From NCBI RefSeq assembly GCF_007859945.1, contig NZ_SJPQ01000001.1, positions 1,574,389 to 1,638,388 on the forward strand: 64,000 nt of DNA, in the 5' to 3' direction. Under the pieces are notes generated by a model. The model was not told the origin of the DNA. It did not search any database and saw nothing but the letters and a program-made list of their open reading frames with translations. Below, in pieces: positions 1 to 9,365 of this stretch; position 1 is the first letter of the stretch, and every line of letters begins with the position of its first letter. A program made the translations under genes and the position numbers. This stretch comes from Pseudobythopirellula maris (lineage in GTDB: Bacteria > Planctomycetota > Planctomycetia > Pirellulales > Lacipirellulaceae).

Positions 1-44
1 CGCAACGGCCGCTCGGCGCCAGATACAACGGTAGAAAGACACCC

Positions 45-701
45 GTGAAGCGACTGCTCAATTGGTTAGCGGGCAAAGGAACCGCGCTGGTTGCACTCGT
101 GATGCGCGGCACCTGCCGCTACGAATTGCACGACGACCCACGCCCCGCACTCAAGGCGGCCGGACGCCCCTACGTGTTCGCCATCCTCCACGCCACCCAA
201 GTGGCGGCCGGCGTGGGCAGCGAACGCGGCACGGGGGCGATGGTCTCGCGCTCGGTGGACGGCGACCTGATCGCCTCGGCGCTCAAGTCGCTCGGCGTGG
301 TGGTGTTCCGCGGATCGAGCCGCAAGAACGGCGTCGAGAAGGGGGGCAAGCAGGCCTTGCACCAGATGGCCGACCACGTGCGCAGCGGCATGCCCGCGAT
401 CATCGCCGTCGACGGCCCCCGTGGACCCCGCGGCAAAGTCAAGAAGGGCATCGCTTGGCTCGCCAAAGAGACCGACGCGGTGGTGCTGACCGTCGTCGCC
501 GTGCCGAGCCGACGCTGGGTGTTTGGCAAAACGTGGGACCGCTTCCAATGCCCGCAGCCGTGGTCGCGTGTCGACGGCTACTTCGGAGCGCCGCTCGAGG
601 CGGCGCCCGGCGAGAGCGTCGAGGCGTTCCGCATGCGGATCGAGGCCACGCTCAACGAACTCGAACACCGCTGCGACCCGCAGCAAGCCATGGCGGCTTG
701 A
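45..701 (+). CDS. DUF374 lysophospholipid acyltransferase-family protein
   Basis: A 218-residue protein of the DUF374 branch of the glycerol-3-phosphate/lysophospholipid acyltransferase superfamily, which transfers acyl chains at the inner face of the membrane. The diagnostic stretch runs from about residue 66 to 150: a MVSRSVDGD block, a 'GVVVFRGSSRKNG' strand-loop and 'AVDGPRGPRGKVKKG', the DUF374 version of the acyltransferase substrate-binding loop. The usual catalytic His sits in 'ILHATQ' near residue 48, where many relatives have WHG. The N-terminal hydrophobic stretch (LVALVMRG) could anchor it. The start is GTG with no clear Shine-Dalgarno. In other bacteria DUF374 proteins have been linked to lipid A assembly; the substrate here is not deducible. 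Confidence 0.82.
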   Translation: MKRLLNWLAGKGTALVALVMRGTCRYELHDDPRPALKAAGRPYVFAILHATQVAAGVGSERGTGAMVSRSVDGDLIASALKSLGVVVFRGSSRKNGVEKGGKQALHQMADHVRSGMPAIIAVDGPRGPRGKVKKGIAWLAKETDAVVLTVVAVPSRRWVFGKTWDRFQCPQPWSRVDGYFGAPLEAAPGESVEAFRMRIEATLNELEHRCDPQQAMAA

Positions 702-723
702 ACAGCCGATAAGGCTCCGGCAA

Positions 724-739
724 ATTGCAAATTTGCAAT
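724..739. promoter_or_regulatory. Perfect 16-bp AT-rich palindrome upstream of the acylase gene
   Basis: ATTGCAAATTTGCAAT is a perfect palindrome ending 72 bp before the penicillin acylase start. It is conspicuously AT-rich against very GC-rich surroundings. Its position and symmetry suit a dimeric repressor operator, but no regulator is identified nearby. Confidence 0.4.
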
Positions 740-811
740 CGTGCGATCACTCGGCGCCGCTCGGCTGTGTGGGGTCGCTCTATTCCTTAGGCCCCACGAG
801 ACGCATCGGCC

Positions 812-3043
812 ATGGAAACGATCTCCACCAAGTACGCCCGCTGCGACTTCACCGCCGAGCGCGACGACGCCGGCGTGCCGCACGTGCGCGCGGGCAACTG
901 GCTCGAGGCGGTCTACGCTTTGGGCTACTTGCACGCGGTCGACCGGCCGACGCAAATGGCGTTCGCCCGCGCCGTGGCGATGGGCAAGGCGTCGGAGCAG
1001 ATCGCCGACAAGCCGGCGCTGCTCGAGATGGACAGCTTCTTGCGCCGCTCGGGCATCCACCTGCGACTCGACGAGGAGATCGCCGCGCTCGAGCCACGCA
1101 TCCGCGATCAGCTCGAGTGGTACTGCCGCGGCGTGAACGACGGCTTCGAGGGGGTCGGCCGCACGCTGCCGATGCTCGCCACCGGCTTCCGCCCCGAGCC
1201 GTGGGACCCCGCCTCGGTGCTCGCGATGGGCAACCTGCTCTCTTTCGCAGGCCTTGCCGTCGGCGAGCAAGAGGCCGAACGCGTTATGATGGAGCTCATC
1301 CAACTCGGCATCGAGGACGAGCGTCTCCGGGAGCTGTTCCGCCCCTACCTGGACGGTGTCGATCTCGAGCCGCTGCGCGAGATCCGCATGATGCGGCAGA
1401 TGTCGGACGACGCGCTCGAGCTGCTGGCCGACCTGCCGCGACTGGCCGGCAGCAACGCCTGGGCCGTGGCCCCGTCGCGAAGCGCCACGGGCGGGGCGCT
1501 GCTGGCCTCCGACCCGCACCTCGAAGTGAACCGCCTGCCGGCCATTTGGTACGAGGCCGTGCTGCGTTGGCCCGCCGCTTCCTGCCAAGCCGAGAGCGGC
1601 GGCAAGCGGGCCGACGAGTTCGCCATGGGCGCCACGCTGCCGGGCTGCCCGCTGATGGCCGTGGGACGCACGCGGCGGCTGTCGTGGGGCGTCACGTACA
1701 TGCACGCCAACACGAGCGACTTCTTCATCGAAGACTGCCGCCCGGCGCCCGCCGAAGCGAACTCGCCTAGCGGCTGGCAATGCCGCCGGGGCGATCAGTG
1801 GGAGAACCTCGGCCTGCGCGTCGAGCGGATTGTCCGCAAGGGCAAGGCGCCTCTCGAACTGCGTGTGCTTGAGAACGAGCAAGGCGCGCTCACGCGCGAG
1901 CCCGACGAGGCCGGCAAGTACCTGAGCGTCTGCTGGGTTGGATCGCGCCCCGGCGCGGGGCGCTCGATCGGCATTTGGCTCGACGTGCTCGCCGCGCCAA
2001 GCGTCGCCGCGGCCATGGAGGCGGTCAAGCCGACGCCCCACCCATCGCTCGTGTGGCTGCTGGCCGACAGCGAAGGGCACATCGGCAAACAGGCGTGCGG
2101 CTGGCTGCCGATGCGCGACCGCGCCTCAGGCCTCGTTCCTACGCCGGCGTGGGACGAGGCCAACCACTGGCGCGGCGTCGTCGACCCCGAGTTGCTGCCG
2201 AGTGAGTACGACCCGCCGATCGGTTTCGTCGCGAGCGCGAACGAAGAGCTCTACCGCACCGACGGCGAGCCATTGCACTCGCACGGGCTGCACGACTACC
2301 GCAAGCGGCGGATCGTCGAGCGTCTCACCGAGCTGCCGCGGGCCACGCTCGCCGACATGCAGGAACTGCAGTACGACGTCACGAGCGTCCACGCCCGCGA
2401 GCTGCGGCCCGTGCTGCTGAAGCACCTCGACAAAGACTCCCCGCTGCGGCAGCGGCTCGAGGCGTGGGACTGCCGCTACGACGTGAACAGCTTCGATGCC
2501 GCGCTGTTCCAAACGTTCTACCGCTGCGTGCTGCTCGAGTTCTTTGGCCACGAGCGCGGCATCGGCTGGCGGCGTATGCTGTATCTCGCCACGCGGATCG
2601 GCTACTCGGCGATGGTCCTCACGGCGATCGACCGCACGCTGCCGAAGGTCACCTCGGCCTGGTGGCGCGACCGCGACAAGGGCGAGCTGGTCCGCCGCGC
2701 CGCCGAGCGCGCCCTGGCCGAGGCCGACAAGCCTTGGTCCGAGGTGAACACGTTCCACTTCACAAACCGGTTTTTCGGCGGCATGAAGAGCGGGCGGCTG
2801 CTCGGCTTCAACACCCCGCTGGTGGCGATGCCCGGCTGCCACGCCACGCCCTTCCAGGGACACTTGAAGACCACGTCGACCCGCGAGTCAACCTTCGCGC
2901 CGAGCTACCACTTCGTGGCCGACATGGCGACCGCCGAGGCGTGGACCAATCTGCCGGGTGGGCCCTCAGAGAACCGTTTCTCGAAGTGGTATCTGACCGA
3001 CATCCCACGCTGGCTGTCGGGCAGCTTCAAGCGGCTCGAATGA
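812..3043 (+). CDS. Penicillin acylase family (Ntn-hydrolase) protein
   Basis: A 743-residue Ntn-hydrolase of the penicillin/acyl-homoserine-lactone acylase family (peptidase S45). These enzymes autocleave before a Ser, which becomes the N-terminal nucleophile of the beta chain and hydrolyses an amide bond. The cleavage site is visible as GSNAW, giving nucleophile Ser214 followed by Asn215, then the typical 'LLASDPHL' block. The N-terminal 'DDAGVPHVRA' and 'ALGYLHAVDR' motifs are those of the alpha chain. Most characterised members are exported, but here the protein begins METISTKYARCDF with no signal peptide, so it is probably cytoplasmic unless the start is wrong. The substrate is unknown. 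Confidence 0.85.
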   Translation: METISTKYARCDFTAERDDAGVPHVRAGNWLEAVYALGYLHAVDRPTQMAFARAVAMGKASEQIADKPALLEMDSFLRRSGIHLRLDEEIAALEPRIRDQLEWYCRGVNDGFEGVGRTLPMLATGFRPEPWDPASVLAMGNLLSFAGLAVGEQEAERVMMELIQLGIEDERLRELFRPYLDGVDLEPLREIRMMRQMSDDALELLADLPRLAGSNAWAVAPSRSATGGALLASDPHLEVNRLPAIWYEAVLRWPAASCQAESGGKRADEFAMGATLPGCPLMAVGRTRRLSWGVTYMHANTSDFFIEDCRPAPAEANSPSGWQCRRGDQWENLGLRVERIVRKGKAPLELRVLENEQGALTREPDEAGKYLSVCWVGSRPGAGRSIGIWLDVLAAPSVAAAMEAVKPTPHPSLVWLLADSEGHIGKQACGWLPMRDRASGLVPTPAWDEANHWRGVVDPELLPSEYDPPIGFVASANEELYRTDGEPLHSHGLHDYRKRRIVERLTELPRATLADMQELQYDVTSVHARELRPVLLKHLDKDSPLRQRLEAWDCRYDVNSFDAALFQTFYRCVLLEFFGHERGIGWRRMLYLATRIGYSAMVLTAIDRTLPKVTSAWWRDRDKGELVRRAAERALAEADKPWSEVNTFHFTNRFFGGMKSGRLLGFNTPLVAMPGCHATPFQGHLKTTSTRESTFAPSYHFVADMATAEAWTNLPGGPSENRFSKWYLTDIPRWLSGSFKRLE

Positions 3044-3714
3044 ATGGTGTCGCGTTGGCGTCGCAAACCGTTCGATTCGTTCTTGGCCCGCCGTCCTGAC
3101 AAGAAAGATGGGGCGGGAACGGCCGCCTGCCCCAACGACGGATGATCGGCAGATCAGCGCCGCCTGTCGGCCGTCCCTCGCCCCAAGCATTGTTGCGGCG
3201 ACCGATACGGTCGATGCGGTGAGGAACCGAACTTGCGAAGCTCCTCTCAAACGCATTCTGTGTATCTACCAATGCTGTTCGGCGATCGTGGACGCAACTA
3301 TTTAAAGAACCGCGTCTTAGAGCGGCCATTTCTCTTCTAGGCGACTGATTCTGCTGTCCGCCGTCGGGTATCCACAAGCAAAGCCGGCAACGTCTGCGAC
3401 GAATGCGACAAACGGCCACGAACCACACATCCTTCGCAAGACATCCTGCAAGGGGGGCGTCTGGCGCCGCGAGAGCAAGGTGGAAGGTGAACTAATCTTT
3501 TTCCGAGCGTTCGGCCCTGGCTAGAGCGGTATTCGAATTGGTGTGGACGAGCGGGGAAGCGATTGGGGGCGTGGCGAGGAAGCCGAAGCAGGCAATGCGG
3601 TGCATTGTCGATGCAGGCTGACGAAGCCATGACGCCGATCGCGAGCCGAGCGTCTACACCTATGAGCAAACCGCTCTAAAGCAGATTCTCTTACCGCTCT
3701 GCGAAACGTCGGGC
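3044..3714. other. Long intergenic region with a fold-back element
   Basis: There is no convincing gene in this 670-bp gap: the short open frames in it lack family features or start signals. It lies between convergent genes and contains the near-full-length palindromic element annotated separately. A short TTAGAGCGG match near 3316 resembles the end of that element. Confidence 0.6.
3522..3678. repeat. 157-bp fold-back (MITE-like) palindromic element
   Basis: The outer ends are exact inverted copies, TAGAGCGGT at 3522-3530 and ACCGCTCTA at 3670-3678. Further in, GGTGTGGACG on the left matches GGTGTAGACG on the reverse of the right arm. The centre is CAATGC-GGT-GCATTG at 3593-3607. Outer and inner pairs share the same midpoint (3600), so the whole element folds as one imperfect hairpin. 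It encodes nothing. The design resembles a MITE or other non-autonomous palindromic repeat; target-site duplication is not obvious. Confidence 0.6.
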
Positions 3715-4266
3715 TTATCGAAAGTCTTGCGGGCCGAAGCCGTTGTGCGCTCGGTTGTTCCACTCGGTCTGACGCCGCGCGGCGTTTTGCTCGCCAACGC
3801 TCACTCCCGAGTAAGTTGTCGGTCCCTGACCGATCGGCTTGGCGAGAATCGAGTGGGGCTGTGCCGAAGGTTGCGTTTCGCTCGTTGGCATCCAAGCGGC
3901 TGGTAAACCGTCGACCGGCGCCGCCGGCGTCGCCGGCGTCGCTCGGCGCGGCGCGGTTGCCGGCGGCAAGTTTTCTACCGGCCCAGCTTCTACCGGCGCC
4001 GCTTCCATGACGATTGGCTTCTGCGTGAGAACCCGTAGCGGCGCCAAGGCTGGCCCCGTTGTCTGTCTTGAGAACGACCGCGGCGTACTTCCTTTCGGCT
4101 CGGCCGCTTGCCCCTTGCCGAACCGCGGGTTCGTGCGGATCGACGAATCAATCGGCTTGCGAGTCATCCAGCGGCGCTGGCGCCATTGGTAGGCGTCGGC
4201 CGTCGACTCCAAGGCGAGCGACAGGCAAAAAAGGGCGAGGCAAGCAATCAGGGCGGGGCGTTTCAT
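3715..4266 (-). CDS. Secreted low-complexity hypothetical protein
   Basis: A 183-residue protein not recognised as a known family. It begins with a clear Sec signal peptide (MKRPALIACLALFCLSLALES, probable cleavage after TADA). The mature part is basic at first (YQWRQRRWMTRKP), then becomes an Ala/Pro/Thr-rich unstructured segment and ends in a polar tail (NGFGPQDFR). There are no cysteines after the signal peptide and no membrane segment, so it is likely an exported disordered protein or linker-type envelope component. It converges on the acylase gene across the long gap and is divergent from groES. Confidence 0.55.
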   Translation of the reverse strand: MKRPALIACLALFCLSLALESTADAYQWRQRRWMTRKPIDSSIRTNPRFGKGQAAEPKGSTPRSFSRQTTGPALAPLRVLTQKPIVMEAAPVEAGPVENLPPATAPRRATPATPAAPVDGLPAAWMPTSETQPSAQPHSILAKPIGQGPTTYSGVSVGEQNAARRQTEWNNRAHNGFGPQDFR

Positions 4267-4739
4267 GGAAAGAGCCTAGGAACGGGGTCAGGGAGGAGGA
4301 GGGCTAGTCGTGAGCCCACCGCGGGCGAGTTAACCGAGCGGGGGGACGAGCCGCCCACGCAACTATCCCTCATTACGCCCGCACGGCCCCGCTGTTACCA
4401 GCAAAGAGCAAAAAACAGCCGCTGCCAATCTGGCAGCCCGCCCGGACCATCCTAGGCCATGCCGCCCAAGCACGGCCATTCTGACAGAGGCCCCCCGGCC
4501 TGTCAGAGCCTTGCCCAACCGGGCGACCGGGCCGAATCGCGGCAAACAACGCTGTTTGTCGCTGCTGAGGGTGATTGGCGCGCCGCTTGCGTTTGGTAGC
4601 CGCCACGAGGCCCCCGGTCTGCCTGCTTGGCAGACGCCCGGAAGGCCTCGAACCAACGAACAACGCGGCGCCGTGCCCCCGCGGGGCGCGGCCGACCGAC
4701 AGAAATCCCTTTCCACACGATTCCAGGAGAAAACCCGCC
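4267..4739 (+). promoter_or_regulatory. groES upstream region with two dyads; no CIRCE seen
   Basis: This 473-bp region separates the divergent secreted-protein gene from groES. Two inverted repeats stand out: GCTGCCA-ATC-TGGCAGC at 4421-4437 and CTGACAG...CTGTCAG at 4481-4506. No CIRCE element (TTAGCACTC-N9-GAGTGCTAA) was found, so HrcA control is not supported by what can be read. The dyads are candidate operators, or could be repeat elements. A good Shine-Dalgarno (AGGAGA) precedes groES. Confidence 0.4.
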
Positions 4740-5063
4740 ATGGCGACCGCCACGAAGAAGAAGTCCAAGAGCAAGGTCAAGCTCGAGCCGATGGGCGACA
4801 AGGTCGTTGTCGAGCGCGAAGTGTCGGCCGACGTCACGGCCGGCGGTATCGTCCTGCCCGATTCGGCCAAGGACAAGCCGAGCCGCGGCACGATCGTGGC
4901 CGTGGGCCCCGGCAAGCTTCTGGACGACGGCGGCCGTGGCGAGCTGCAAGTGAAGGTCGGCGACCGCGTCCTCTTCACCAGCTACGCCCCCGAGACCATC
5001 GAGATCGGCGACGAAGAGCTGCTGTTGATGGCCGAGAGCGACATCTTGGCCGTGATCGAGTGA
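4740..5063 (+). CDS. groES: Co-chaperonin GroES
   Basis: A 107-residue co-chaperonin that caps GroEL and drives ATP-dependent protein folding in the cytoplasm. The mobile loop that contacts GroEL is present ('TAGGIVLPDSAKDKPSRG'), followed by the beta-barrel core 'VGPGKLLDDGG' and the C-terminal strand 'LLLMAESDILAVIE'. A Lys-rich N-terminal extension (MATATKKKSKSK) of about ten residues precedes the usual start. The ATG chosen has an AGGAGA Shine-Dalgarno eleven bases upstream; longer open frame upstream is ignored. groEL follows 181 bp downstream on the same strand. Confidence 0.97.
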   Translation: MATATKKKSKSKVKLEPMGDKVVVEREVSADVTAGGIVLPDSAKDKPSRGTIVAVGPGKLLDDGGRGELQVKVGDRVLFTSYAPETIEIGDEELLLMAESDILAVIE

Positions 5064-5108
5064 GGGCTGTGAGGAGCTAGGAAACTAGAGGCTAGGGACA
5101 AGAAAAAC

Positions 5109-5123
5109 AGCCGCGAAGCGGCT
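5109..5123 (+). promoter_or_regulatory. Hairpin between groES and groEL
   Basis: AGCCGC-GAA-GCGGCT is a perfect 6-bp stem with a 3-base loop in the 181-bp groES-groEL spacer. No T-run follows it, so it is more likely an mRNA processing or stability element, or a partial attenuator, than a full terminator. Confidence 0.4.
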
Positions 5124-5139
5124 CCCCCCTAGCCCCTAA

Positions 5140-6864
<1,725 letters not shown>

Positions 6865-6903
6865 TCAACTCTTAGGTGAAACCACCCAAGCCTGAAATGC
6901 TAA

Positions 6904-6939
6904 TTAGCCCCCGGTCGTTGACCGGGGGCTAATTTTTTT
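6904..6939 (+). terminator. groEL terminator / left RAYT-flanking hairpin
   Basis: TTAGCCCCCGGTC-GTT-GACCGGGGGCTAA is a perfect 13-bp stem with a 3-base loop, followed by seven T residues. It is an excellent intrinsic terminator for groESL. The same AGCCCCCGGTC stem recurs just after the transposase-like gene, so the hairpin also behaves as a REP-type repeat copy. Confidence 0.85.
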
Positions 6940-6994
6940 GCGCGGTCCGCGTTTTTCGCTTGAACCCGACGCGCTCATTGCGCTGAATGCCACG

Positions 6995-7510
6995 ATGCCC
7001 AACACGCTCGGCATCTTGGTGACGATGACCACCTACGGTTCGTGGCTCCGCGGCGACCGCCGCGGGTGGATCGACGACGGGCAACTCATGCCGCCGTGTC
7101 CGGCATTGGAGACCGCCGATCGCGTGCGAATGAAACACACGCAGTACAAGTTTCAGAAAGACGCGTTGATCGAGGTCGGCCGAATGATCGGCGAGTCGCT
7201 TGTTGCTCGTCAAGGGCAGCAGATCTTGGCGATGAGCGTCGACACTTGGCACGCCCATTTCATGATTAGCGCTACACGGCTCCCGATTGGCGACGTCGTG
7301 AAGTGCGCCAAGGACGCCGCCCGCTACGGCTTGCGGCCCGGTCGCCCGATCTGGACCGACGGCTATGACAAACGCTTCTGTTTCGACGAGCGTACTCTCG
7401 CCAACCGAATCCGTTACGTCGAACGGCACAACGAACGACACGGTTGGCCGGCGAAACCGTGGCCTTTCATTGTGGACTTCGACCCCATAAAGCCCCCCGT
7501 TAGTATTTAG
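6995..7510 (+). CDS. REP-associated tyrosine transposase-like (Y1_Tnp) protein
   Basis: A 171-residue single-domain protein related to IS200-type Y1 transposases, which cut single-stranded DNA at hairpins through a tyrosine-phosphodiester intermediate. The HUH metal-binding motif is His86-Ala-His88 ('TWHAHFMI') and the candidate catalytic Tyr is Tyr141 ('RIRYVERHN'). The N-terminal 'TMTTYGSWLRGDRRGW' is typical of the RAYT-like group. The ATG is preferred over an upstream TTG that starts inside the groEL terminator tail. Near-identical hairpins flank the gene and its TAG stop lies in the downstream one. This matches domesticated RAYT loci that mobilise REP palindromes, although no activity is shown. 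Confidence 0.75.
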   Translation: MPNTLGILVTMTTYGSWLRGDRRGWIDDGQLMPPCPALETADRVRMKHTQYKFQKDALIEVGRMIGESLVARQGQQILAMSVDTWHAHFMISATRLPIGDVVKCAKDAARYGLRPGRPIWTDGYDKRFCFDERTLANRIRYVERHNERHGWPAKPWPFIVDFDPIKPPVSI

Positions 7511-7533
7511 CCCCCGGTCAATGACCGGGGGCT
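7509..7533. repeat. Right RAYT-flanking hairpin
   Basis: AGCCCCCGGTC-AAT-GACCGGGGGCT has the same 11-bp stem as the hairpin after groEL; only the 3-base loop differs. It is not followed by a T-run. Its first bases provide the stop codon of the transposase-like gene. Confidence 0.75.
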
Positions 7534-7539
7534 GAATCA

Positions 7540-7602
7540 GTAGGCTGCACGAAATGCATCAAGGACAATCAACCAGTTTCCGTCGCATTCCATGCACACT
7601 AC
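7540..7602. repeat. GTAG-headed palindromic element, copy A
   Basis: A 63-bp element with imperfect terminal inverted repeats beginning GTAG on each strand (GTAGGCTGCACGAAATGC outward, GTAGTGTGCATGGAATGC on the reverse). It shares sequence and layout with copy B beyond the other end of doxX. The doxX stop codon TAG is the GTAG head of this element. Confidence 0.7.
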
Positions 7603-8024
7603 CCACTGAAGCGGCTTCTCAAGAATTTGAGTCCCTCGGTGCTCCACAAGGCCCACAACACGAACAGTGGCTGAAAGAACAATCGGGCGAGGCGTTTGCC
7701 GTCGGTGTCGAGGCCGAAGGCGTCGATCTGGTTGACGTATTGCGACACATTGCCAGGAAAGACGAGCACGAAGAAGACCGCCGCCGCCAGGCCGCCGTAG
7801 GTCGCCGCCCGGCCGCGCAAGGCGACGAGCGCCGCGCCCAACGCCAGTTCGGCCACGCCCGATAGCAGGACCACTGTGTCCTCCTCCATCGGGACCCAGT
7901 CGGGAACCTGGGCCCGAAACTCCTGCCGCGCAAACGTCAAATGCCCCGTGCCGGCTGTGAGCAACAGCAATCCCAACAGCAGCTTCAAGACCCAACGGGG
8001 CCACGACAGCTCGGTCGAAGGCAT
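7599..8024 (-). CDS. DoxX family membrane protein
   Basis: A 141-residue integral membrane protein with four hydrophobic segments: 'VLKLLLGLLLLTAGTGHL' near 12-29, 'VVLLSGVAELALGAALVAL' near 50-68, 'GGLAAAVFFVLVFPGNV' near 77-93, and 'FFQPLFVLWALW' near 115-126. The pattern, with 'AGTGHL', 'SGVAELALG' and 'FPGNVSQY', fits the DoxX/DoxD family, which is often linked to redox or sulfur stress. No partner oxidoreductase is adjacent. The gene is bracketed by two GTAG-headed palindromes, which suggests that its surroundings were reshaped by repeat insertion. Confidence 0.75.
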   Translation of the reverse strand: MPSTELSWPRWVLKLLLGLLLLTAGTGHLTFARQEFRAQVPDWVPMEEDTVVLLSGVAELALGAALVALRGRAATYGGLAAAVFFVLVFPGNVSQYVNQIDAFGLDTDGKRLARLFFQPLFVLWALWSTEGLKFLRSRFSG

Positions 8025-8050
8025 GGAGTTTCTCTCACTGGGCTAGAGTC

Positions 8051-8116
8051 GTAGCGTGCATGAAATGCACCATGACCAAAATCAAACCGGGCTCGGGTGC
8101 ATTCCATGCACCCTAC
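8051..8116. repeat. GTAG-headed palindromic element, copy B, overlapping the mtaB 3' end
   Basis: A 66-bp element whose arms GTAGCGTGCATGAAATGCACC (21 bases in two parts, GTAGCGTGCATG and AAATGCACC) and its reverse differ at only two positions. It matches copy A. The mtaB reading frame runs into the element and ends inside it, so the last nine or so residues of MtaB (VHGMHPSPV) are encoded by repeat DNA. Confidence 0.75.
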
Positions 8117-9365
8117 TGGCTGGCCCCGCGTATTCCACCTCCACCAGTTCCCCCACCTGATCGCGGCTCCCCTCCACCTCCACCGGCGCGTAACGACAAG
8201 AAGTCCCCACAAACCGGCCCGGCTTGTCTTTGACTTCCGACTCCACGAGCACCTGGAGCTGTTTGCCCACGAGCGTTTGGTAGTAGGCTGTTTTCAGCTC
8301 GCTCTCTAAGCGGCCGAGCTCGTGGACGCGCTGCGTTTTGACCTCTTTGCTCAGCTGGCCCTCCATGTCCCACGCCGGCGTGCCGCGGCGGCGGCTGAAG
8401 GGGAAGGCGTGGATCTTGGAGAAGCCGGCCTGGCGGCAGGCGTCGAGGGTCTCGGCGAACTCGGCCTCGGTCTCGCCGGGGAAGCCAACGATCACGTCGG
8501 TCGTGATCGCCGGGTTGTCGAGCCGATCGCGGACCATGGCGCAGCGGTCGAGGTAACGCTGGCGGCCCCAGCGGCGACGCATGCGGCGCAGCACGCTCTC
8601 GGAGCCCGACTGCATCGAGATGTGCAGGTGCGGGCAGATCTTCTTGGGGTGGTCAGCCATCACGTCCAGCAGCTCGCGGGTGACCTCCGTCGCCTCGATG
8701 CTCGACAGACGCAACCTGAACTCGCCGGGGATCTCGGCAAGCCGGCGCACGAGGTGCGACAACCGGATCCACGACGCTTTGTCGGTCGGCCGCTCGCGGT
8801 TCCAGTCGACGCCGTAATGACCCAGGTGGATGCCGGTGAGCACGATCTCGCGGTAGCCGTTGCCCACGAGCCGGCGGACCTCGTCCTGGAGGTGCTCCAC
8901 GGGGCGGCTCGTAAGGTGCGGGCGGATGTGGGGGATGATGCAAAAGCTGCAGCGCAAGATGCAGCCGTCTTGCACCTTGAGGTACGCCCGGCTGCGGCCC
9001 CCCAGGCCCGAAACGCCGGTCGGCACGTCGGTCACTCCGAAACGGCCCAACAGGTCGGGCAGCTCGCGTTTGTCGGTGAGCACCTCGGTGACCTGCGGCA
9101 GGGCGGCGACCTCGTCGGGCGCGCGAGTGGCGTAGCAGCCCATCACCACGATCTTGGCGCCGGGGTTCTTGCGCGCCATGCGGCGGATCACCTGCCGGCT
9201 CTTGGAGTCGCCCTCGGCCGTGACCGTGCAGGTGTTCACGACGCACAGGTCGGCCGGCTCGTCGCCCTCGGGCTCGGCGTAGCCGATCGTTGCGAGCCCC
9301 TCGCGCAGGTACTCGGTCTCGTATTGGTTGACTTTGCAACCGAGCGTGTGGGTGCGTAATTTCAT
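8082..9365 (-). CDS. mtaB: tRNA N6-threonylcarbamoyladenosine 37 methylthiotransferase (MtaB-like)
   Basis: A 427-residue radical SAM methylthiotransferase that would convert t6A to ms2t6A at position 37 of tRNAs. The N-terminal cluster-binding cysteines are Cys10 (LGCKVNQ), Cys46 (NTCTV) and Cys77 (MGCYA). The radical SAM CxxxCxxC motif is Cys135, Cys139 and Cys142, and a C-terminal TRAM-like region covers about 360-415. 'HTLGCKVNQYETE' is characteristic of MtaB rather than MiaB or RimO. The start was placed at MKLRTHTLGC because the longer frame upstream has a compositionally odd leader. The C-terminus is extended by a palindromic repeat. Confidence 0.9.
   Translation of the reverse strand: MKLRTHTLGCKVNQYETEYLREGLATIGYAEPEGDEPADLCVVNTCTVTAEGDSKSRQVIRRMARKNPGAKIVVMGCYATRAPDEVAALPQVTEVLTDKRELPDLLGRFGVTDVPTGVSGLGGRSRAYLKVQDGCILRCSFCIIPHIRPHLTSRPVEHLQDEVRRLVGNGYREIVLTGIHLGHYGVDWNRERPTDKASWIRLSHLVRRLAEIPGEFRLRLSSIEATEVTRELLDVMADHPKKICPHLHISMQSGSESVLRRMRRRWGRQRYLDRCAMVRDRLDNPAITTDVIVGFPGETEAEFAETLDACRQAGFSKIHAFPFSRRRGTPAWDMEGQLSKEVKTQRVHELGRLESELKTAYYQTLVGKQLQVLVESEVKDKPGRFVGTSCRYAPVEVEGSRDQVGELVEVEYAGPASRVHGMHPSPV

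Noticed and set aside
4267..4739. CIRCE/HrcA element upstream of groES
   Set aside because: The consensus TTAGCACTC-N9-GAGTGCTAA is not present; only unrelated dyads are seen.
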